Part shown: positions 62,573-64,000 of the stretch, one piece after another
Position numbering within the stretch: position 1 is the first letter of the stretch
Layout of the letters: each line of letters begins with the position of its first letter
Source: Candidatus Zymogenaceae bacterium
Lineage (GTDB): Bacteria > Desulfobacterota > Zymogenia > Zymogenales > Zymogenaceae
Direction: 5' to 3'
DNA: 64,000 bases
Assembly (NCBI GenBank): GCA_016931225.1
Contig: JAFGFE010000035.1
Coordinates: forward strand, 55,638 to 119,637
Position numbers and translations under genes: made by a program
The notes under the pieces: model-generated
Told to the model about the DNA's origin: nothing
Seen by the model: only the letters and a program-made list of their open reading frames with translations
The model's database searches: none

Positions 62573-63382
62573 ATGAGCGATCAATTTGTTCTGGGAGAGA
62601 AAAAGGGGAGCATCTATCACATCATCCTCAACCGCCCCGAAAAGCGAAACGCCATCGCCTTCGAGATGCTCATCAGTATATCCGACATCCTCGATGAGAT
62701 CATCGCCGACCCGGAAATCCGGGCGGTCATCCTGAGGGGCGAGGGGAAGCTCTTCTCCGCCGGTGTCGATTTCAACTCCCTGGGGATGCTCGTGGGACGA
62801 TTCATGGGTGAATCCGCCGCCGGCGGCGCCACGATCCGCTCGGATATCCACAAGTACCAGCATTATCTCAACCGGATGGAGACCATTGAGATTCCGATCA
62901 TCTGCGCCATCCACGAACGGGCGTACGGCATGGGGATCGAGCTGGCCCTGGCCTGCGACATTCGCCTGATGAGCGACGACTGCCTGTGGGGCATGCAGGA
63001 GCTTGAGTTCGGGATCATCCCGGACCTGGGCGGCACCGCCCGGCTCTCCAAGATCGTGGGCCAGTCCCGGGCGATGGAGATACTCATGACCGGACGGATG
63101 TACGAGGCCAAACAGGCCTACGACTGGGGTCTCGTCAACCATCTCTATCCGCAGAAGAACCTGCTTGAAGAGGCGGAAAAAATGGCCCTGGAAATCGCGA
63201 AGATGAGCCCCATTGCGGTGGGGGCCGCGAAGAAGGTCATTAAGAAGGGCGAGGGGATCGACCTGATGACCCATCTCGACATGGAAGTAAACCTGCAAAG
63301 CGTGCTGCTTCGCACCGACGACTTTAAAGAGGGAGTTCAAGCCAAAATGGAGCGCCGTGCTCCGAACTGGCAACGGAAATAG
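62573..63382 (+). CDS. Enoyl-CoA hydratase/isomerase family protein
   Basis: 269 residues from the ATG at 62573, 3 bp after the previous stop, with AAGGAG inside the end of the upstream gene. Crotonase fold: RPEKRNAIAFEM, GEGKLFSAGVDFNSLG (oxyanion loop 1), ERAYGMGIELALACDIRLMSDD (oxyanion loop 2) and EFGIIPDLGGTARL. One catalytic Glu lies in the MQELEFGIIPD segment. Substrate unknown; likely acts on the same acyl-CoA as its neighbours. Confidence 0.88.
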   Translation: MSDQFVLGEKKGSIYHIILNRPEKRNAIAFEMLISISDILDEIIADPEIRAVILRGEGKLFSAGVDFNSLGMLVGRFMGESAAGGATIRSDIHKYQHYLNRMETIEIPIICAIHERAYGMGIELALACDIRLMSDDCLWGMQELEFGIIPDLGGTARLSKIVGQSRAMEILMTGRMYEAKQAYDWGLVNHLYPQKNLLEEAEKMALEIAKMSPIAVGAAKKVIKKGEGIDLMTHLDMEVNLQSVLLRTDDFKEGVQAKMERRAPNWQRK

Positions 63383-63436
63383 ACGTTCATCGGACACAAG
63401 AAAACATGTTACGTTTCATACTCTGCGAGGTGCGTG

Positions 63437-63919
63437 ATGATTGAAGAAAAGTATAAAGCCATAGCCGACTTTTGTATTTCCAACATTGAGGCGATACGTC
63501 GCACCGGCATCAAAGTTCTCGAGATGAAAAAGCGCTATGCCAAGATCTTGATGCCCCTGGAAGGAAACGTCAATCACATCGGCATGATGTATGCCGGATC
63601 CCTCTTCACCATTGGAGAGATATCCGGCGGTGTTATTCACGGCGCGTCGTTCGACATCAGCAAGTTCGTTCCCATCGTCAAGGAGGTGAACATCCGCTAT
63701 CGCCGTCCGGCCATGACCGACGTCACCTTGGAAGTAACCATGACCGAGGAAGAGGCGGATAAAATCCAGGCCGAGGCGGCGAAAAACGGTAAGGCGGATT
63801 TCCCCATGGAGTTGGAAATTAAGGACGCTTCGGGCGAGGTGGTCTCCATCGTGAAAGGAATCTGGCAGATTCGCACCATGCCCGAGGGGATGGAAAGCCC
63901 CTTCGGGAAAATCGATTAA
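63437..63919 (+). CDS. Hotdog-fold protein, DUF4442/thioesterase-like
   Basis: 160 residues from the ATG at 63437 (GAGG upstream); an in-frame GTG one codon earlier is possible. The hotdog core is YAKILMPLEGNVNHIGMMYAGSLFTIGEISGGV with the long helix and VNIRYRRPAMTDVTLEVTM. Such proteins are acyl-CoA thioesterases or acyl carriers of related fold. It is the third gene of the NMO/hydratase operon, 54 bp after the hydratase. No further gene starts in the remaining 80 bp. Confidence 0.8.
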   Translation: MIEEKYKAIADFCISNIEAIRRTGIKVLEMKKRYAKILMPLEGNVNHIGMMYAGSLFTIGEISGGVIHGASFDISKFVPIVKEVNIRYRRPAMTDVTLEVTMTEEEADKIQAEAAKNGKADFPMELEIKDASGEVVSIVKGIWQIRTMPEGMESPFGKID

Positions 63920-64000
63920 ATCCAAGAGATTCCGACCTTCCATCTCCCGGCGAGAGAGCGTTTTCTCCCCGTGCCGGCCGTGTTCGCTGATCACGAGTGT

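Overview
The window looks like chromosome from an anaerobic, diderm (Gram-negative) bacterium with GC in the high 50s. The diderm call rests on kdsC, a lptC-lptA fusion and lptB. The anaerobic call rests on a complete ornithine-fermentation operon, a carbamate kinase with a YfcC-type carrier, and a probable selenocysteine-containing CoA-disulfide-reductase-like enzyme. CarD, a YhaM-type nuclease, a PIN/TRAM protein and UMF1-type transport would suit an uncultured Desulfobacterota-like or similar lineage, but I cannot fix the taxon from sequence alone. I see no phage, CRISPR array or transposase gene.

Layout. 1-4.9 kb: leftward genes for a partial UlaG-like metallohydrolase, a ferritin-like/VIT1 iron transporter, a class 3 lipase, a membrane-anchored MBL hydrolase, GNAT, a dual-specificity phosphatase and an HD hydrolase. 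5.1-9.6 kb: carAB behind a good sigma70-type promoter. 9.7-16.4 kb: a GalT-like protein, tRNA-Gln(CTG), Nudix, an orphan polyamine-type binding lipoprotein, an unknown membrane protein, a PQQ-propeller protein and a UMF1 transporter. 16.7-20.4 kb: carD, PIN/TRAM, ispF, gltX. 20.5-24.3 kb (minus): YhaM-like nuclease, SDR, YfcC carrier. 24.5-27.2 kb: a 13-TPR protein, the stump of a second TPR gene, and arcC.

27.6-40.1 kb is the centrepiece, all leftward from a promoter near 40.1 kb: ord, ortA, ortB, oraS, oraE, a MutL-type ATPase, one polypeptide joining an ornithine-racemase-like domain to an arginase-family domain, a TrmB regulator, an amino-acid permease and a cyclic-2,3-DPG-synthetase-like GTPase. 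Several junctions are 4-bp overlaps. Read together they encode arginine to L-ornithine plus urea, L- to D-ornithine, 2,4-diaminopentanoate, 2-amino-4-ketopentanoate, then alanine plus acetyl-CoA. The racemase-arginase fusion would couple the first two steps.

40.3-45.2 kb: DUF4332, XRE, two small membrane proteins and a sugar-type ABC importer without an ATPase. 45.6-49.6 kb: a tandem ThyX-like protein, kdsC, lptCA fusion, lptB. 50-57.9 kb: DsrE-like, a ThDP enzyme, a DUF2330/discoidin-like exported protein, PHP, NagB-like deaminase, GPH symporter. 58-61.1 kb: a lipoprotein, the UGA-containing CoA-disulfide-reductase-like gene and a flavoprotein. 61.6-63.9 kb: nitronate-monooxygenase-like, enoyl-CoA hydratase and hotdog genes behind a strong promoter with a palindromic operator.

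A family of hairpin repeats (GC-rich hairpin with compensatory changes, followed by TATAGYGGTGGA) occurs at five intergenic loci between 21.7 and 54.6 kb. It sits at, and in places extends into, the 3' ends of genes. The two strongest novelty candidates are the Sec-like gene at 60.1 kb and the racemase-arginase fusion at 31.1-33.2 kb; the repeat family is third.
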